Positions 5,768 to 15,170 are shown, numbered from the stretch's first letter. The stretch is DNA of 19,965 nucleotides from Candidatus Pacearchaeota archaeon UBA92 (GCA_002497285.1 DANJ01000017.1:1-19965); one strand, 5' to 3'. The notes: generated by a model from the letters alone, not told the origin. Program-made: numbers and translations.

Positions 5768-8700
5768 TTAAGATTTAACTAAACCTTCAAGTAAATCAAA
5801 ATAGGACTTGTCCCTTACTTTTTCAATATGAGGTAAAGTTTCTTCTGTTATCAATATCTCTTTCATAAACTCACTGTCTCCTGGAATAAATATCTCGTCT
5901 CTTTTGTTAATGCTACCAATATTTATATACTTTTGAGCCGGATTATCCGATTGAGCCCAAATATCCCCTCCAAAAATATAAAGTCCAGTGTAAATTCTAT
6001 TTAATTCTATAAGTTTTGCAGTCCTATTAGTTTGGATTCCAGGTATAAGTCCTTCTACAACCGTATAATTAATTTCCTCTGGGGCGTTGTTTTTAGGTTC
6101 TGGAGTACTCTCTAATTTTCTTCCGTAAAAATCTTCATACCTCTTTAATTCTTCAGAACTCCAGATAGTAACTGCTAAAGCATCAGGAGAAACTTTAACT
6201 TTCCCATCATACAAATCTTGAAAACTCTTTCCATTCAAATCAAAAGCAATTGTGGCCTGATAATCTCTTATGGGCTTTAATATTTTTATTAATTTGCCTT
6301 CTTTCAAAAGCTGATTTCGGACATGACTTTCATCAACATTAATCACTCCATTTTCAACCTTGCCCGCAAAATTATCTGCATCCCTATAATTAATTTTAAC
6401 CTGTGGAGGAATAAGGTCTGAAACTTGTCTCTCTATGAAAACCCCAGTTGGATAATCTTCAACAAAAACATATCTATTGCCATTTAAATCAGTTTGAATA
6501 TTATAATAATAATCCTGAATGCTATCCAAATATTGCTGCTCCAACTCTTTTGAGTTGTCTACAACCGGAGCAGTTTCATCAGGAGTAACAGTTAGGGCAA
6601 ATCCCCCAGAAACAAACAAACTCCTAACAAGCTTATCATAAATCTGTCCTCTCAAAAGTAAAGCATTCGCCTTCTGGTCATTAAATAACAAACCTTCTTC
6701 AACAATCTCAAGTTCATCAAGCAGTTTATTAGCTAATTGGAAAGTCATATCTCTTACATTTATTTGGTTAAGTCTTGTCCTTATATCCTTCAGACTATTC
6801 TCTCCCTCAGTTCTTCCCAAAAATCCATCTCTTATGAAATTATCCTGTTGTTGTTTATCCAATTGTTGCAATGTTGAATTCTTTATTCCTAAATTAGAAT
6901 CTGTGATTGCTTTGTCAACGCTCTCTTTATCAAGCCAGCATCTTATTCTATCACTATCACAATAACCAACATCAACAAACCTATCCAAATTAGTTCCGAT
7001 TCCCGGATTGTCAGTTGCACATATTCTTGACACTCCCCTATTATAAATTTCAGGATTCAAAGCTTCCTCTCCAATTGCCTGAGGATTTGGATTACTTAAT
7101 GCAGCCAAGTTAGTTCCTCCTGAAATACACTCTTTTTCAGACTGAACATCCGTTCTCTCAATCTCTCCACTTACAAATGAATCTCTTAAATAGTTTACAG
7201 CAAAGCTTGTACTTACCTGCTTAAATCCGCATTCCTCTTGTCCATTTATCACAACACACAATTGCTTGTATCCTTCAGGTGCAGTAAAATCAATTGTATC
7301 TGTAGCAAACTCTCCTTTAGGAATGAAATTTGCAGCTACTGGAATACTAGAAGTACTGTAATAGTAAGAGTTTTCAGGAGGATCTTTCAGATAAACCTGA
7401 TAAGAGATGCCTGCATCATTTCCTGCAAAAATGTGATAAAATACTTTATACTGTGCAGTAGGTGGAAGAGTTGCATCATTAAAGGGTATTGAACTAAACC
7501 ATGCGCTAAATTGTGGAGGTGAATCTGGTTCAGTAAGAATTTCAAGTGCACTAGGAGCCTTGGCAGAAACAAATGCTTTACAGAAAGTTCCTCCGGCTTC
7601 ATCAACAGACCTAATTTTAAATGCTGCTAAAGCATTAGAACCGTAATAATTGGTAAAGTAATTCACAGAGCCTTGTGCATTTTCCCATGCACTAGTAACT
7701 CCTGCATACTCACCTCCACCTCTTGTTCCCTGTCCTGCTAAAAGTTCAACTGTCTTAGGCAATAACACATTAGCAAGAGGTGCGGCCTGTCTCCAGAAAA
7801 ATTCACAAGCGTAAATACTAGTTATCTCATCACATATTCCAACAGTCCTTCCAGTATCTATGTTTTCTTGCAAACACTGTTGATGCGATTTTAATATTGA
7901 AAGGTAACTATCAACCCCTGCTTTTATTCCAGTAAGACATACGGGAATAGCAATCCCCTCTCGAACATTAGGTAAACAAAGTAGTGCGGAACCAACAATT
8001 CCTGACTGAACAACATCTGCAACAGGATACTTACCTCCAAAGTCACACCTTGAATTAGGGCAAATAACAGGGTCGCAAACGTTGAATAATATTTGACAGT
8101 CTTCAGGACTCATGAAATCTTCACATTCAGTTCCAGGAAGATTTGTTGCAGGCAATCCAACTTCGAAAGGCTCGCCTAATATATTCACAACCTTCTTCCC
8201 ATATTGATTCGAAGCATCTTGTATTGCTTTGATTCCCTGTTCAACTTTCTTCCTTGATTCTGCCTCGCTCAATCCTGGAAATACTCCAAGACTTTGTCCA
8301 GTATCTAAATCAATTCTCTGGCAAATATCATCTCCCAAACCTTCATTAAATTGCTCTCTTCCATTTACTCCAACATTACAAAGCCAGAATACGGCAACTC
8401 TTCCAGAAGAATCAAACGGCCCCTTTGCTCCAAATGCAGGAAGAGTTTGCTTTGTAGCAACATACCACCCATTCTGAATGTCAAAAGGAACGATTGCAGG
8501 CAATCCCTTGTATGGCTCAGTCTCAAAATAACTAACTTTTGGATCAGAATATTTATTCCTGTAACTATTTACATCCGCCTTCTTAACAAGTCCAAGATTG
8601 TATGTGCCAGTAAATTTGTTCATATCTGTAACGTGTGCAATTTCATTTCCAGTACTTGCATCAATCTGAGCAGCATCTATAATTGCATAATTTCCTCCAC

Positions 8701-11700
8701 TCTCTTCTTTCAATCCAAGAAGATAAGTTCCAGCAGCAAATCCGTTCTTCGCCGAAACAACAATAGTTGAAACGCTACTAACATCCTCTTTTGCTCCGAA
8801 AACTGTTCCAGAAATTCCACTTGTTCCTTTCCTGTCAACTTCAGTTAAGATTGTTCTTCTATCTTTCAAATCAACCTTGTAAGCTTGGGGAATATCAAGC
8901 GCATTCGCTTTATCGACTTCAGAATAAACCTTAATATTATCCCTAATATCTTCGGAAACAACGCCCAATTCTTTATTCGCCCTATTTACAATATCCGGAT
9001 TATTAGACTTACTAAGAATTATATTTGTCTCAATCTCTCTAAGCTGGTCATATTTATAATAACCTTTTTCATATCCATCCTTAACAATCAAATCTTCAAT
9101 CTTAGTTCCATTAACAGTCTCTCCCTTATATCTATTCAACAAATCATCAGCATAATCCTTTGCAGCCTTATCTCTGTTAACACTTGTTCCTAACAATTCA
9201 GAACTCTTGTAAGGAGTTTCAACTTTCTTTATATTTTCATTTACTTTATCTATTGCACCCTTGTAAGCACTGATATCTGCATTTATGACGTTAGCTTTAT
9301 CCAAATAGCAAGCCCTCTGTGTTACATACTGTCCAGATTTTACAAGTCCTGCACACTTTTCATTCCATCCGCCCTCTCCCCTCATTACTTTTTGTCTTGC
9401 AATACTTTCTCCGTCAAGCCCAGACAAAAAGTTTTTGGCAGTAAGGACAGCAGAAGTCGCAAAACATGCTGTCTTCAATCCAGTTACAAAATTTCCTAAA
9501 TTATTAGAAATCCCTTCCCACTTATGTATTGTCTCATTAAGATTATCTATTTTTTCCTGTGCCTTTTCTGGAGACAACTGTATTGCCCTTTTCTCTATTC
9601 CTACTCCAACAGTTAAATTGCTTATTGATTCAGTATTGAAAGCTTTTGGAATTACTCTAATACTTGCAACCTTATGGACGCTAGTGCTTACCAACTCCAA
9701 AGTACCATCACACACATCTATACTTCCATCAAGAGGAACACTTCTTATAGGAAGGAAAGATAATTTTTCAAATAATAAACTTCCAATTTTAGACAATCCT
9801 TTTCTCTGCGTTTCTCTGTCTTGATTAGCAATCTTCTTAAGGGCATCTCCTAACTCTGGAAAAGTATTAACCTCGCTAGGGCATACAACATTGACTCTTG
9901 CACTATCAATTCTCAAACTCAATACCTTGATGATACCTTGTCCGCTTTGACTATCAAACGCATAACTTTCTCCAGCCTTAAGATTAAATTTATCTCCTGC
10001 ATAAATAAAATCTGCATTTGCCTGTTCACTACTAGGATTAGTTAAAGATAACAACTTAACAGTATGAAATGAGTTATCAACATTTACAATCTTCTCAGCC
10101 TTATCAACATTGTAATTTATCAATCTGTTGAGTTCATCAATACTTTCCTGCGCATTTTCAGGATAATTATCAATCATTTCCCTTCTCAATCTTATCTCGG
10201 TTGCCTTCTTGTTGAGATATGCGGCAAGACTTATTCCGGCACCCAATGCTTTTTCCCCATAAGTTGAAGACAATTCATTGTCATAGAAAGTTTCACTGCT
10301 GTAATCCTCTACAACACCCTCATAATTCTCTATGGACTTATTAAAAGACATCTCCAAATCCGCATCGTTATAAGTTTTCTCCAATAAAGTCTTCTTTCCC
10401 TCACATTTTGCTATCAGCTCTTTCTTCAGGTTGGATAAAAATTCATCTCCTAAAAAATTTTCCTTACTAATAAAGGCCCCATCATTTTGGTCTCTATAAA
10501 ATAATTCCCATCTGAAACCAGTCTTTTCTGCAAGTCCAGAAATCAAATTAGGTCTTGCTATCGAATAAAATCCTGCTTTTCCAGTAGCATCGTCCAACTC
10601 AACCTCGCAAACTTCTGCAGAAACCAATGGAAATATTCCTCTAACACTATTAGTCTCAAATTTCGTCCCCTCTGGAATTATAGGCTCAAACCCTAATACT
10701 TCTATTGCCACATTGGAATAACTAGAACTTAAAGATAAATCAACTCTTTCTCTTCCACACTTAACTTCTATCTTTCCAGTCCCATCAAAATCATTTACAA
10801 TAACATCCTGAACAACACATTTATCGTTCAAAAATCTGCTTCCGCTATAAACTTCCAAAATTTCATCATCTACTTTTATTCTTGCTTTTTCCTGAGCAGC
10901 GACAAATCCATCATATTCAATATTCAGCCCAGCACTACAATATCCGCCTGGTAAATAAATGTCCTCAGATTTACTTCCTTTATTTATTGTATTTGAAGAA
11001 ATTCTTTTGTCCCCATCATAAATTGAAACTGCAATCCTATCTGCTTCAGCTTCATCAAGTCTAATGAAATATCTTCCATTCCATATTGTCTGCCTATTTC
11101 CTTCAACCTCCCAATCATTATTATTCATTAAATCAAGAAACATCTGACTCTTACCAACACCAAAGGCATTATCTGAATCATAAGTTATCTCTGCCTGTAA
11201 ATTAAGTTTTACCATGTCAGGCATATCTTTCTCATTTGGATTCTTTCTTAAAACAACTACAATGTATCCTACATTGTTAATTAGTGGACTTCCCAACAAT
11301 TTATCCTGTGTTCTCAAAGCAGCTCTTGCAGGATGAAATCCAATGTCTATAACTTCTTTAGGCTTTTCTCCCACAAAATGTATATTTTTTATCTTGTTTA
11401 CATCGATTAACGGATTAATCTTCAAAGCATCTAACTGACAAAATACAGGAACATTTTGTTCTTCAAGTAAATCACTTCTAACAACAACAGGTTGACATCC
11501 TGCGGGAGAAACCTGTAAAATGACATCTTGCCTTGCCTCGCAACTTTCTCCCTTACCCAAAATAGGCCAATATGTTTCAATACCTGCAGAACCATAATAA
11601 CTCTTCGAATTTGTATAACCAGTTTGCCTTGTAACAAAACTCGCATCTGCAGAAACATTCGCAACTAATAAAATTACAAGCACCAACAAAATTATTGATT

Positions 11701-11710
11701 TCATTTTCAT
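5768..11710 (-). CDS. Giant secreted protein, 1980 aa, function unknown
   Basis: The protein begins with a signal peptide (residues about 1-22, core IILLVLVILLVANVSA) and has no clear later membrane helix, so it is probably exported and held at the surface. Near the N-terminus (about 45-180) is a compact, motif-rich region: ETYWPILGKGESC, RSDLLEEQNVPVFCQLDAL, then FHPARAAL. A cysteine-rich block follows at about 1190-1340 (CDPVICPNSRCDFGG, CLTGIKAG, ACEFFWRQ). About 1410-1500 looks like a beta-sandwich domain ending in CVVINGQEEC. The regions between are helical and charged, with likely coiled coil about 700-950. Its ATG overlaps the stop of the upstream gene (ATGA), implying translational coupling and a shared complex. 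No enzyme motif is recognised. It may belong to a DPANN-specific surface protein family, but I cannot name it. Confidence 0.85.
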   Translation of the reverse strand: MKMKSIILLVLVILLVANVSADASFVTRQTGYTNSKSYYGSAGIETYWPILGKGESCEARQDVILQVSPAGCQPVVVRSDLLEEQNVPVFCQLDALKINPLIDVNKIKNIHFVGEKPKEVIDIGFHPARAALRTQDKLLGSPLINNVGYIVVVLRKNPNEKDMPDMVKLNLQAEITYDSDNAFGVGKSQMFLDLMNNNDWEVEGNRQTIWNGRYFIRLDEAEADRIAVSIYDGDKRISSNTINKGSKSEDIYLPGGYCSAGLNIEYDGFVAAQEKARIKVDDEILEVYSGSRFLNDKCVVQDVIVNDFDGTGKIEVKCGRERVDLSLSSSYSNVAIEVLGFEPIIPEGTKFETNSVRGIFPLVSAEVCEVELDDATGKAGFYSIARPNLISGLAEKTGFRWELFYRDQNDGAFISKENFLGDEFLSNLKKELIAKCEGKKTLLEKTYNDADLEMSFNKSIENYEGVVEDYSSETFYDNELSSTYGEKALGAGISLAAYLNKKATEIRLRREMIDNYPENAQESIDELNRLINYNVDKAEKIVNVDNSFHTVKLLSLTNPSSEQANADFIYAGDKFNLKAGESYAFDSQSGQGIIKVLSLRIDSARVNVVCPSEVNTFPELGDALKKIANQDRETQRKGLSKIGSLLFEKLSFLPIRSVPLDGSIDVCDGTLELVSTSVHKVASIRVIPKAFNTESISNLTVGVGIEKRAIQLSPEKAQEKIDNLNETIHKWEGISNNLGNFVTGLKTACFATSAVLTAKNFLSGLDGESIARQKVMRGEGGWNEKCAGLVKSGQYVTQRACYLDKANVINADISAYKGAIDKVNENIKKVETPYKSSELLGTSVNRDKAAKDYADDLLNRYKGETVNGTKIEDLIVKDGYEKGYYKYDQLREIETNIILSKSNNPDIVNRANKELGVVSEDIRDNIKVYSEVDKANALDIPQAYKVDLKDRRTILTEVDRKGTSGISGTVFGAKEDVSSVSTIVVSAKNGFAAGTYLLGLKEESGGNYAIIDAAQIDASTGNEIAHVTDMNKFTGTYNLGLVKKADVNSYRNKYSDPKVSYFETEPYKGLPAIVPFDIQNGWYVATKQTLPAFGAKGPFDSSGRVAVFWLCNVGVNGREQFNEGLGDDICQRIDLDTGQSLGVFPGLSEAESRKKVEQGIKAIQDASNQYGKKVVNILGEPFEVGLPATNLPGTECEDFMSPEDCQILFNVCDPVICPNSRCDFGGKYPVADVVQSGIVGSALLCLPNVREGIAIPVCLTGIKAGVDSYLSILKSHQQCLQENIDTGRTVGICDEITSIYACEFFWRQAAPLANVLLPKTVELLAGQGTRGGGEYAGVTSAWENAQGSVNYFTNYYGSNALAAFKIRSVDEAGGTFCKAFVSAKAPSALEILTEPDSPPQFSAWFSSIPFNDATLPPTAQYKVFYHIFAGNDAGISYQVYLKDPPENSYYYSTSSIPVAANFIPKGEFATDTIDFTAPEGYKQLCVVINGQEECGFKQVSTSFAVNYLRDSFVSGEIERTDVQSEKECISGGTNLAALSNPNPQAIGEEALNPEIYNRGVSRICATDNPGIGTNLDRFVDVGYCDSDRIRCWLDKESVDKAITDSNLGIKNSTLQQLDKQQQDNFIRDGFLGRTEGENSLKDIRTRLNQINVRDMTFQLANKLLDELEIVEEGLLFNDQKANALLLRGQIYDKLVRSLFVSGGFALTVTPDETAPVVDNSKELEQQYLDSIQDYYYNIQTDLNGNRYVFVEDYPTGVFIERQVSDLIPPQVKINYRDADNFAGKVENGVINVDESHVRNQLLKEGKLIKILKPIRDYQATIAFDLNGKSFQDLYDGKVKVSPDALAVTIWSSEELKRYEDFYGRKLESTPEPKNNAPEEINYTVVEGLIPGIQTNRTAKLIELNRIYTGLYIFGGDIWAQSDNPAQKYINIGSINKRDEIFIPGDSEFMKEILITEETLPHIEKVRDKSYFDLLEGLVKS

Positions 11711-13602
11711 CCGAATTCTATCTCCACTCCTTGAGTATCAAATAATTCATAATTAGTCTGTAAATCAGCCAAAGAATTTGGACTTGGTAAAGATTCTGTA
11801 TTAATTGTAACTTTTCCACTCTGCAATTCACTCTCCAAAATATAAGTCTCCGAAGCTCCTCCTCCTCTCAATGCCTGTTCAATTTTTGTCTCGGGCAAAT
11901 CTATGTCAAAACACTTTTCAGTTGTAGAGCCAAACAACCCCAAAAATCCTCCTCTAGAAACATCTACGCATTGTGTTCTCTTTGAAGCAGGTATAACAAG
12001 TCCAGTGGATCCATAAACATAAGCCTTCACTTGATAAATTCCTTCTTTCAAAGTTATCTTACTATTATCCGGAATCATTGCGGTCTTTGTTCCATCATCA
12101 GAAACAAAATAAACAATTGCCCTTTCAGCATTCTGACCATCAACATTTACATTAACATCCATCTCATACTCCCTATCCAAAATAATATCTGCAACGCTTT
12201 CTGCATTAGAAGAGAATAATGTCTTTCCCTCTGCAAACCCTTCCGCTCTTGCAATCACATACCCATTTACACATTGAGGAATATCTGCACTTAAAACAGA
12301 ATTATCTCCGCTAATAACTGTTTCCCCTAAACTGCATATCTGATCAAGACACTTGAAGCTTATTGAAGCCTCGACAGGATTCAAATTATTATCGTAGGTA
12401 TAAATGTCTGCATGCCCTTCCTTAAAGTTGCACATATCAAACTCACTTTCTCCATAACCTGCAGAAAGCAAATTAGCTTCTCTTGGAACATTATTATCTA
12501 AAATAACATTTATAGGAAACTGGAATATTTCCAATCCATCTCCAACCTGAACCATAACTGGGAATGCGACATCATAAACATAGTGATAAGGCGTATAACA
12601 AAAGCCCATAACTCCCAGCCCTTCCTGATTTCCTACAGGTTCAGCTATCATTAAACTCTGATCTACTCCAGACCCATATATTTCAATCTTGCTTGGCCAG
12701 TCTTTTACATACATAAATCTCACAGGCTCACTTACTCTCTCATCAACAACAAAATAATCATCAGTTTTATCATTTAAAGAATAATAACTTCCCTTAAATT
12801 TAATTGCACCAAGATTAGCAGCAAAACCATCCTTCAATTCTTCAACAACATCCCCTGTCTTCCATACTTTAGGTGAACACTGAATTTCAACTCCATCGAC
12901 AGGAGCATATAACCTCAACACGTCAACTCCATACTCTTCCAAAAATGCATCTTTGCTTTCTTTATTATACACCTGCAAAGCTTCATTGTATAACTTACCA
13001 AGGTTGCTTCCAACTTCCACAGTATGTTCAGTCTTTCTTGCACTCTTTCCATCTTTAGTAACAACTACATTAGAACTTACAACAACCTTAATCCGATTAT
13101 CCTCAATACTAACTCCAACTTCTGGATTTCCGAGATCAATATAAAAGCCCTGTTCATAGAACCCTTGAAAATTACAATCTCCCATTCCAGTTTTAATAAA
13201 GTTCGCCAGCTCCCTTTCCATATCTCCATTTGTAGGTACATTTTCTCTTATTACTCCGTTTCCAGCCAGATAATACCAGTATCCAACAGAACTTCCAAAG
13301 AAATTGAGGTGTGAAGAAAATGGTGCATATTCACTTGCAGGCACATAATTTTCATCACTTATTCTTCCTCCCTGCAAACCAAGAACCTCTGCCCCACTTC
13401 TTGCTTCCTGTTCTATACACTGACTATACAAATTATAAACGGGCACAAATTCAGCAGGAATACTTGTTAAAGAAAATTTTCCTCTGAAAGCGAAGAATAA
13501 CACAATCACTGCGATGACAACTATCGCGATTATAATGAAAATAGAAACCTGTCCTCTTTTATTAATTCTGCAATTTTTCCTACAATTTCTAAAATCAACC
13601 AT
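11707..13602 (-). CDS. Surface protein with prepilin-like N-terminus, 631 aa
   Basis: The N-terminus carries a basic segment, then KRG|QVSIF and a single hydrophobic helix (residues about 19-39). This is the layout of archaeal type IV prepilin (class III) signals cut after Gly17. An uncleaved membrane anchor is the alternative. The remaining roughly 590 residues would be outside the cell: about 45-390 unrecognised with several cysteines, and about 400-510 resembling carboxypeptidase-regulatory-type beta sandwiches (ASISFKCLDQ, DVNVNVDGQNAERAIVYFV). The ATG at 13602 is preferred over an in-frame GTG at 13632 because it has a Shine-Dalgarno-like AGAGGT 7 bases upstream and puts the signal at the right depth. 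The stop overlaps the 1980-aa gene's start by 4 bases, and the start overlaps the preceding small ORF by 8 bases: a tight three-gene operon. Confidence 0.8.
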   Translation of the reverse strand: MVDFRNCRKNCRINKRGQVSIFIIIAIVVIAVIVLFFAFRGKFSLTSIPAEFVPVYNLYSQCIEQEARSGAEVLGLQGGRISDENYVPASEYAPFSSHLNFFGSSVGYWYYLAGNGVIRENVPTNGDMERELANFIKTGMGDCNFQGFYEQGFYIDLGNPEVGVSIEDNRIKVVVSSNVVVTKDGKSARKTEHTVEVGSNLGKLYNEALQVYNKESKDAFLEEYGVDVLRLYAPVDGVEIQCSPKVWKTGDVVEELKDGFAANLGAIKFKGSYYSLNDKTDDYFVVDERVSEPVRFMYVKDWPSKIEIYGSGVDQSLMIAEPVGNQEGLGVMGFCYTPYHYVYDVAFPVMVQVGDGLEIFQFPINVILDNNVPREANLLSAGYGESEFDMCNFKEGHADIYTYDNNLNPVEASISFKCLDQICSLGETVISGDNSVLSADIPQCVNGYVIARAEGFAEGKTLFSSNAESVADIILDREYEMDVNVNVDGQNAERAIVYFVSDDGTKTAMIPDNSKITLKEGIYQVKAYVYGSTGLVIPASKRTQCVDVSRGGFLGLFGSTTEKCFDIDLPETKIEQALRGGGASETYILESELQSGKVTINTESLPSPNSLADLQTNYELFDTQGVEIEFG

Positions 13603-13732
13603 TTTTCTTACCTCTTTTTTCAATTTTCTCACGTATCATTTCAATAATTTCACTATTTATGTCTTTATTTATAATTCCCTTGAATTTCTCCCAAAGCCTT
13701 TCATCCTCAACTAAAAGTAAATATTTCTTCAT
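13595..13732 (-). CDS. Small 45-aa protein, possible ribbon-helix-helix regulator
   Basis: A short ORF starting MKKYLLLVEDERLWEKFK and ending EKIEKRGKKNG. It reads as a short strand (KYLLLV), a helix (ERLWEKFKGII) and a second amphipathic helix (INSEIIEMIREKIEKR), which fits a minimal ribbon-helix-helix fold. Its end overlaps the start of the 631-aa gene by 8 bases and its sequence contains that gene's ribosome-binding site, so translation of the two is likely coupled. A TATA box (TTTATATATC on minus, about 13774-13783) lies about 47 bases before the ATG, giving a leader of roughly 20 bases, unlike the leaderless genes nearby. Autoregulation through the palindrome at 13795-13811 is a guess from position. 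It could also be only a leader peptide. Confidence 0.5.
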   Translation of the reverse strand: MKKYLLLVEDERLWEKFKGIINKDINSEIIEMIREKIEKRGKKNG

Positions 13733-13773
13733 CCCTCTTTTTCCCCAAATTACTATTGTTCTTTTGACTCCTA

Positions 13774-13783
13774 GATATATAAA
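13774..13783 (-). promoter_or_regulatory. TATA box of the surface-protein operon
   Basis: The minus-strand TTTATATATC is the only good TATA between the small ORF at 13732 and tRNA-Val. Transcription would begin near 13755 and run through the 45-aa, 631-aa and 1980-aa genes. Confidence 0.45.
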
Positions 13784-13794
13784 TGTTTCTTAAT

Positions 13795-13811
13795 AACTTA
13801 CTAAGTAAGTT
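13795..13811. promoter_or_regulatory. 17-bp palindrome upstream of the operon TATA box
   Basis: AACTTACT-A-AGTAAGTT is a perfect 8-bp inverted repeat around one base. It sits directly upstream of the BRE position of the operon promoter, where an activator or repressor dimer could act. It also lies 46 bases beyond the 3' end of tRNA-Val, but has no adjoining T-run, so a terminator role is less likely. Confidence 0.4.
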
Positions 13812-13857
13812 AGTTACTAACAAGAACTAATGGACTTAATAGAATAAATAAATCACA

Positions 13858-13928
13858 TGGCCTTGCGCAGAATTGAACTGCGGAATCCTCCACGTCAAGG
13901 AGGCAGTTTACCACTAGCTTACAAGGCC
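13858..13928 (-). tRNA. tRNA-Val (anticodon GAC)
   Basis: The acceptor GGCCTTG pairs perfectly with CAAGGCC, followed by discriminator A. The anticodon stem CCTCC/GGAGG encloses TTGACGT, anticodon GAC. The T arm is CGCAG-TTCAATT-CTGCG. The D stem is weak (AGCT against AACT, one C-A mismatch). It is 71 bases with no intron and no encoded CCA. The minus-strand TATA (CTTTTTATAT, 13951-13960) is about 25 bases upstream. Confidence 0.93.
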
Positions 13929-13950
13929 TTAGCAATATCAAAAGCACACC

Positions 13951-13970
13951 ATATAAAAAGGTTTTTAAAG
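13951..13970. promoter_or_regulatory. Divergent promoter pair for tRNA-Val and the eL42-eS1 operon
   Basis: ATATAAAAAG (13951-13960), read on the minus strand, is at the right distance for tRNA-Val. GTTTTTAAAG (13961-13970), read on plus, would start the ribosomal protein transcript near 13991, leaving a leader of about 87 bases. Assignment of the second box is less certain. Confidence 0.4.
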
Positions 13971-14014
13971 CACCTATTCTGAACATAATCAACACATAGA
14001 CCCTAATGTCCAAA

Positions 14015-14070
14015 GGGCGGCGTCAGGCGAGTGTACAAAACACAAGAGAACATTGTTCTTTATTGTGCCC
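14015..14070 (+). promoter_or_regulatory. Folded 5' leader of eL42, possible autoregulatory element
   Basis: GGGC 14015-14018 can pair with GCCC 14067-14070, closing a junction that holds GTGT 14031-14034 with ACAC 14040-14043, and AGAAC 14047-14051 with GTTCT 14055-14059 (extendable by a wobble pair). The fold ends 7 bases before the eL42 ATG. Ribosomal protein operons often bind their own leader, but no known leader family is recognised here. Confidence 0.35.
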
Positions 14071-14077
14071 AAATAAG

Positions 14078-14407
14078 ATGAAACTACCAAAAGAAACCAA
14101 AAGGTACTGTCCGTACTGTAACAAGAGAACATCTCAAACAGTTAGTGTAGCTAAGCAAAAATCTCGTTCAGCAACACATCCAATGTCAAGAGGCTCTGCT
14201 TCGAGAGAAAAATCAAGAAGACTTAGAGACAGACCTGGAAACTTAGGAAGACGTTCTAGAAAAGCACCTAAAAACTGGAAGAGAAAAACAAAGGCGACAA
14301 AAAGAATGACTGTAATGCATACTTGTAAAGAATGTAAAAAATCAAAAATGAAAAAATCTTCAATGAGAGTCTCAAGAATAGAAATAGGAGAAAGAGTAGC
14401 AAAGTAA
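14078..14407 (+). CDS. rpl44e: Large-subunit ribosomal protein eL42 (L44e)
   Basis: A 109-aa, very basic protein of the large ribosomal subunit, sited near the E site. Seen: the family start MKLPKETKRYCPYC, a zinc site from Cys11, Cys14, Cys83 and Cys86 (CPYC and CKEC), the basic stretch GRRSRKAPKNWKRKTKATKR, and the ending RIEIGERVAK. The ATG at 14078 gives the family length; an in-frame extension from 14006 would translate the folded leader and is not supported. The eS1 gene starts 2 bases after its stop, so the two form an operon. Confidence 0.92.
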   Translation: MKLPKETKRYCPYCNKRTSQTVSVAKQKSRSATHPMSRGSASREKSRRLRDRPGNLGRRSRKAPKNWKRKTKATKRMTVMHTCKECKKSKMKKSSMRVSRIEIGERVAK

Positions 14408-14408
14408 A

Positions 14409-15101
14409 ATGAAAAAACAAAAGAAAGGCGCAAAAAAGAAATTCTTCCCTGTGGAGACGCAATTTACTTCCGCAAAAGTAAATCTTTATGCTTACGCTCC
14501 TGAAGATCTTAACGGAAATGTAATCAGATTAGACTTAACAAAAGCACTAAGAGGAAAAAGCTTCGAATTAAGGCTAAAAGTAAATGAAAAAAATGGAAGT
14601 CTAACAACATCTCCTCTATCCCTGCAACTATTCCAAGGATATGTAAAGAGAGCAGTAAGAAAAGGCACTGACTATGTTGAAGATTCATTTGAAACCCAAA
14701 GCAAGGATAACCTGCTAAGGATAAAACCTCTCTTAATAACAAGAAAAAGAGTTTCAAGAAATGTTCTTAGAGCACTAAGGGAGCTGACTCAAAAAACAAT
14801 TTCAGCACATTGTCAGATAAGAGACTCAAAGGAAATCTTTGATGAAATAATAACAAACAAATTGCAGAAAATTCTTTCTATAAAACTAAAGAAAATATAC
14901 CCTCTTGCTCTATGCGAAATAAGGGCGATACATATACTTGGAGACAATCAAAAGAAAATGCCTGAAGTTCACAAAAAAGAAGAAGAAAAGATAGAGGAAC
15001 CTAAAAAAGCTAAATCTAAAAAGCCCGTAAAATCTAAAGACGACAAAGAAGACAAGGACAAAGAAGACAAGGAAATTTCCCAGGATTCTGAAGAACAATA
15101 A
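14409..15101 (+). CDS. rps3ae: Small-subunit ribosomal protein eS1 (S3Ae)
   Basis: A 230-aa ribosomal protein of the small subunit platform. Seen: the beta-rich core with RLDLTKALRGKSFELRLKV, the basic segment GYVKRAVRKGTDYVEDSFET, KDNLLRIKPLLITRKRVSRN, and the typical late motif KLKKIYPLALCEIRAI. These match the archaeal/eukaryotic S3Ae family across its length. Residues about 185-230 form an extra low-complexity tail of alternating Lys and Glu/Asp, probably disordered. The start follows the eL42 stop with one base between, indicating co-translation. Confidence 0.9.
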   Translation: MKKQKKGAKKKFFPVETQFTSAKVNLYAYAPEDLNGNVIRLDLTKALRGKSFELRLKVNEKNGSLTTSPLSLQLFQGYVKRAVRKGTDYVEDSFETQSKDNLLRIKPLLITRKRVSRNVLRALRELTQKTISAHCQIRDSKEIFDEIITNKLQKILSIKLKKIYPLALCEIRAIHILGDNQKKMPEVHKKEEEKIEEPKKAKSKKPVKSKDDKEDKDKEDKEISQDSEEQ

Positions 15102-15170
15102 CTTTTTAATACGTCCAATTCTAATAAATCCAGAGCTTAGAAGCTATTGTAGTTTCTCTATCTCATAGAG

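Noticed and set aside
13602..13632. GTG start giving a 641-aa version of the surface protein
   Set aside because: The ATG at 13602 has a Shine-Dalgarno-like AGAGGT at good spacing, and the overlapping 45-aa ORF explains the upstream sequence better.
13795..13811. Terminator for tRNA-Val
   Set aside because: No T-run follows on the minus strand and it is 46 bases away; its place above the operon TATA box suits an operator better.
14006..14077. 24-codon N-terminal extension of eL42
   Set aside because: The family begins at MKLPKETK; the upstream codons coincide with a folded leader and are not ribosomal-protein-like.
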